Shown piece by piece: positions 63,415 to 64,000 of a stretch of DNA of 64,000 nt. The DNA is from Elusimicrobiaceae bacterium (GTDB taxonomy: Bacteria; Elusimicrobiota; Elusimicrobia; Elusimicrobiales; Elusimicrobiaceae). Where the stretch lies: contig JAFZUQ010000004.1 in assembly GCA_017618215.1 (NCBI GenBank), forward strand, positions 1-64,000. The letters are read 5' to 3'. The first letter of the stretch is position 1; each line of letters starts with the position of its first letter. A model generated the notes under the pieces. That model was given only the letters and a program-made list of their open reading frames with translations, had not been told where the DNA came from and did not search any database. The position numbers and the translations under genes are program-made.

Positions 63415-64000
63415 TTATTTTAGCAAATTTTTTATTAAAAAGGGCATTTTATGTATAACATCAGTTGCAAGTAAAGAGGTTTTGCCTGTTTCTTTTGCAG
63501 CTAAATCTGCTGCCGTACCATGCAAATAACAACCCAAAGCCGCTGCTGTAAATGCCGCTTGTTTTTTGTCTTTATTTTGCGTGAGCAAGCGCGCATATAA
63601 AGCAGCAATTATTCCGCCTAAAACATCACCGCTGCCGGCTTTGGCTAGGCCGCAATTTCCGGCATGGCTTTCATAAATTTTTGTACCGTTACTTATATAA
63701 GTGATAGGCCCTTTAAGCAAACAAATTGCACCTGTTTTTTGCGCTAAATTTTTTGCGGCGGTTTTTGTGTTTATTGTTTTTTGCTTGAGCAACTTTTTCA
63801 TTTCCCCAACATGCGGTGTTAAAATATAAGGCCCGCCGGCCTTTGGCAGTTTTGTATTTTTGCTTGCCAAAAAAGTTAAGGAACTTGCATCAATTACCGC
63901 CGGGAGTTTGGCAAAATCTAAAATTTCCAAAGTATGTTTTGCCAACTCCGCAAGGCCGCTGCCGATAAGTAAAACATCAGGTTTAAAAGTTTTAATATAT
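63415..64000 (-). CDS. ADP/ATP-dependent NAD(P)H-hydrate dehydratase, N-terminus beyond window
   Basis: The frame is open to the right edge, giving about 195 C-terminal residues. It has DVLLIGSGL, VIDASSL, LTPHVGEM, LLKGPITYI and the ribokinase-like AKAGSGDVLGGIIAAL. The enzyme repairs damaged hydrated NAD(P)H. Whether an epimerase domain (as in fused Nnr) lies upstream cannot be seen. Confidence 0.9.
   Translation of the reverse strand, partial: YIKTFKPDVLLIGSGLAELAKHTLEILDFAKLPAVIDASSLTFLASKNTKLPKAGGPYILTPHVGEMKKLLKQKTINTKTAAKNLAQKTGAICLLKGPITYISNGTKIYESHAGNCGLAKAGSGDVLGGIIAALYARLLTQNKDKKQAAFTAAALGCYLHGTAADLAAKETGKTSLLATDVIHKMPFLIKNLLK

Overview
The window looks like chromosomal DNA from an AT-rich, diderm (outer-membrane) bacterium. 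The diderm call rests on an AIDA-type autotransporter with its heptosyltransferase, several lipoproteins, a secretin and an LpoB-like PBP activator. The mix of a large prepilin/secretin cluster, many prepilin genes, TPR-fused O-antigen-ligase-like proteins and small house-keeping operons resembles gut Elusimicrobiota (Elusimicrobium relatives). That placement is an inference from gene content, not proven. No phage, IS element or CRISPR array was seen. Coding density is very high, with no gap above about 220 bp, and many neighbours overlap by 4 bp.

Layout. (1) 1-5521, minus strand: a TibC/Aah-type O-heptosyltransferase followed after 4 bp by a very long autotransporter passenger made of dozens of strand-loop-strand (AIDA) repeats, still open at the left edge. 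(2) 5681-14259: asnS; then on the plus strand a lipoprotein operon (LpoB-like, COG3014-like, LPP20-like) with an FKBP isomerase, two small membrane proteins and gpmA; then pyrR on the minus strand. (3) 13207-28599, minus: a roughly 15-kb type IV pilus/type II secretion-like operon behind a good promoter. Its order is OmpA-like/TPR protein, PilM-PilN fusion, PilO, PilP, a pore-less secretin N-domain protein, secretin, PilB, PilC, six prepilin-like proteins, a gluzincin peptidase and a TPR protein. No pilT-type ATPase or prepilin peptidase is in the window. (4) 28684-39039: two tandem O-antigen-ligase/TPR membrane proteins, tRNA-Thr(CGU), gatB, two tandem GT32-like glycosyltransferases, a MurJ/Wzx-like flippase and dus. 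(5) 39041-52324, minus: a degenerate plus an intact 5'-nucleotidase, TatD, a TPR protein, squalene/phytoene synthase, TlyA, xseB-xseA, rarA, two small coiled-coil proteins and pheT-pheS. (6) 52440-60229, minus: LOG, dxs and ispA; then slyD with two unknown secreted proteins behind a near-consensus promoter; then metK. (7) 60259-64000: xthA, an EamA transporter and an orphan type IV prepilin on plus; then a CcmI-like domain protein, an SH3 protein and a partial NAD(P)H-hydrate dehydratase on minus.

How it fits together. Much of the window serves the cell surface: a glycosylated autotransporter, a pilus or pseudopilus machine, glycosyltransferases, a flippase and ligases that could modify pilin or surface glycan, and lipoproteins linked to peptidoglycan synthesis. 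Three points stand out: the heptosyltransferase/AIDA pair outside its best-known Proteobacterial setting, a secretin whose N-domains appear partly moved to a separate protein, and repeated cases where a TATAAT-like -10 box ends 6-7 nt before the ATG with no Shine-Dalgarno, suggesting leaderless transcripts.
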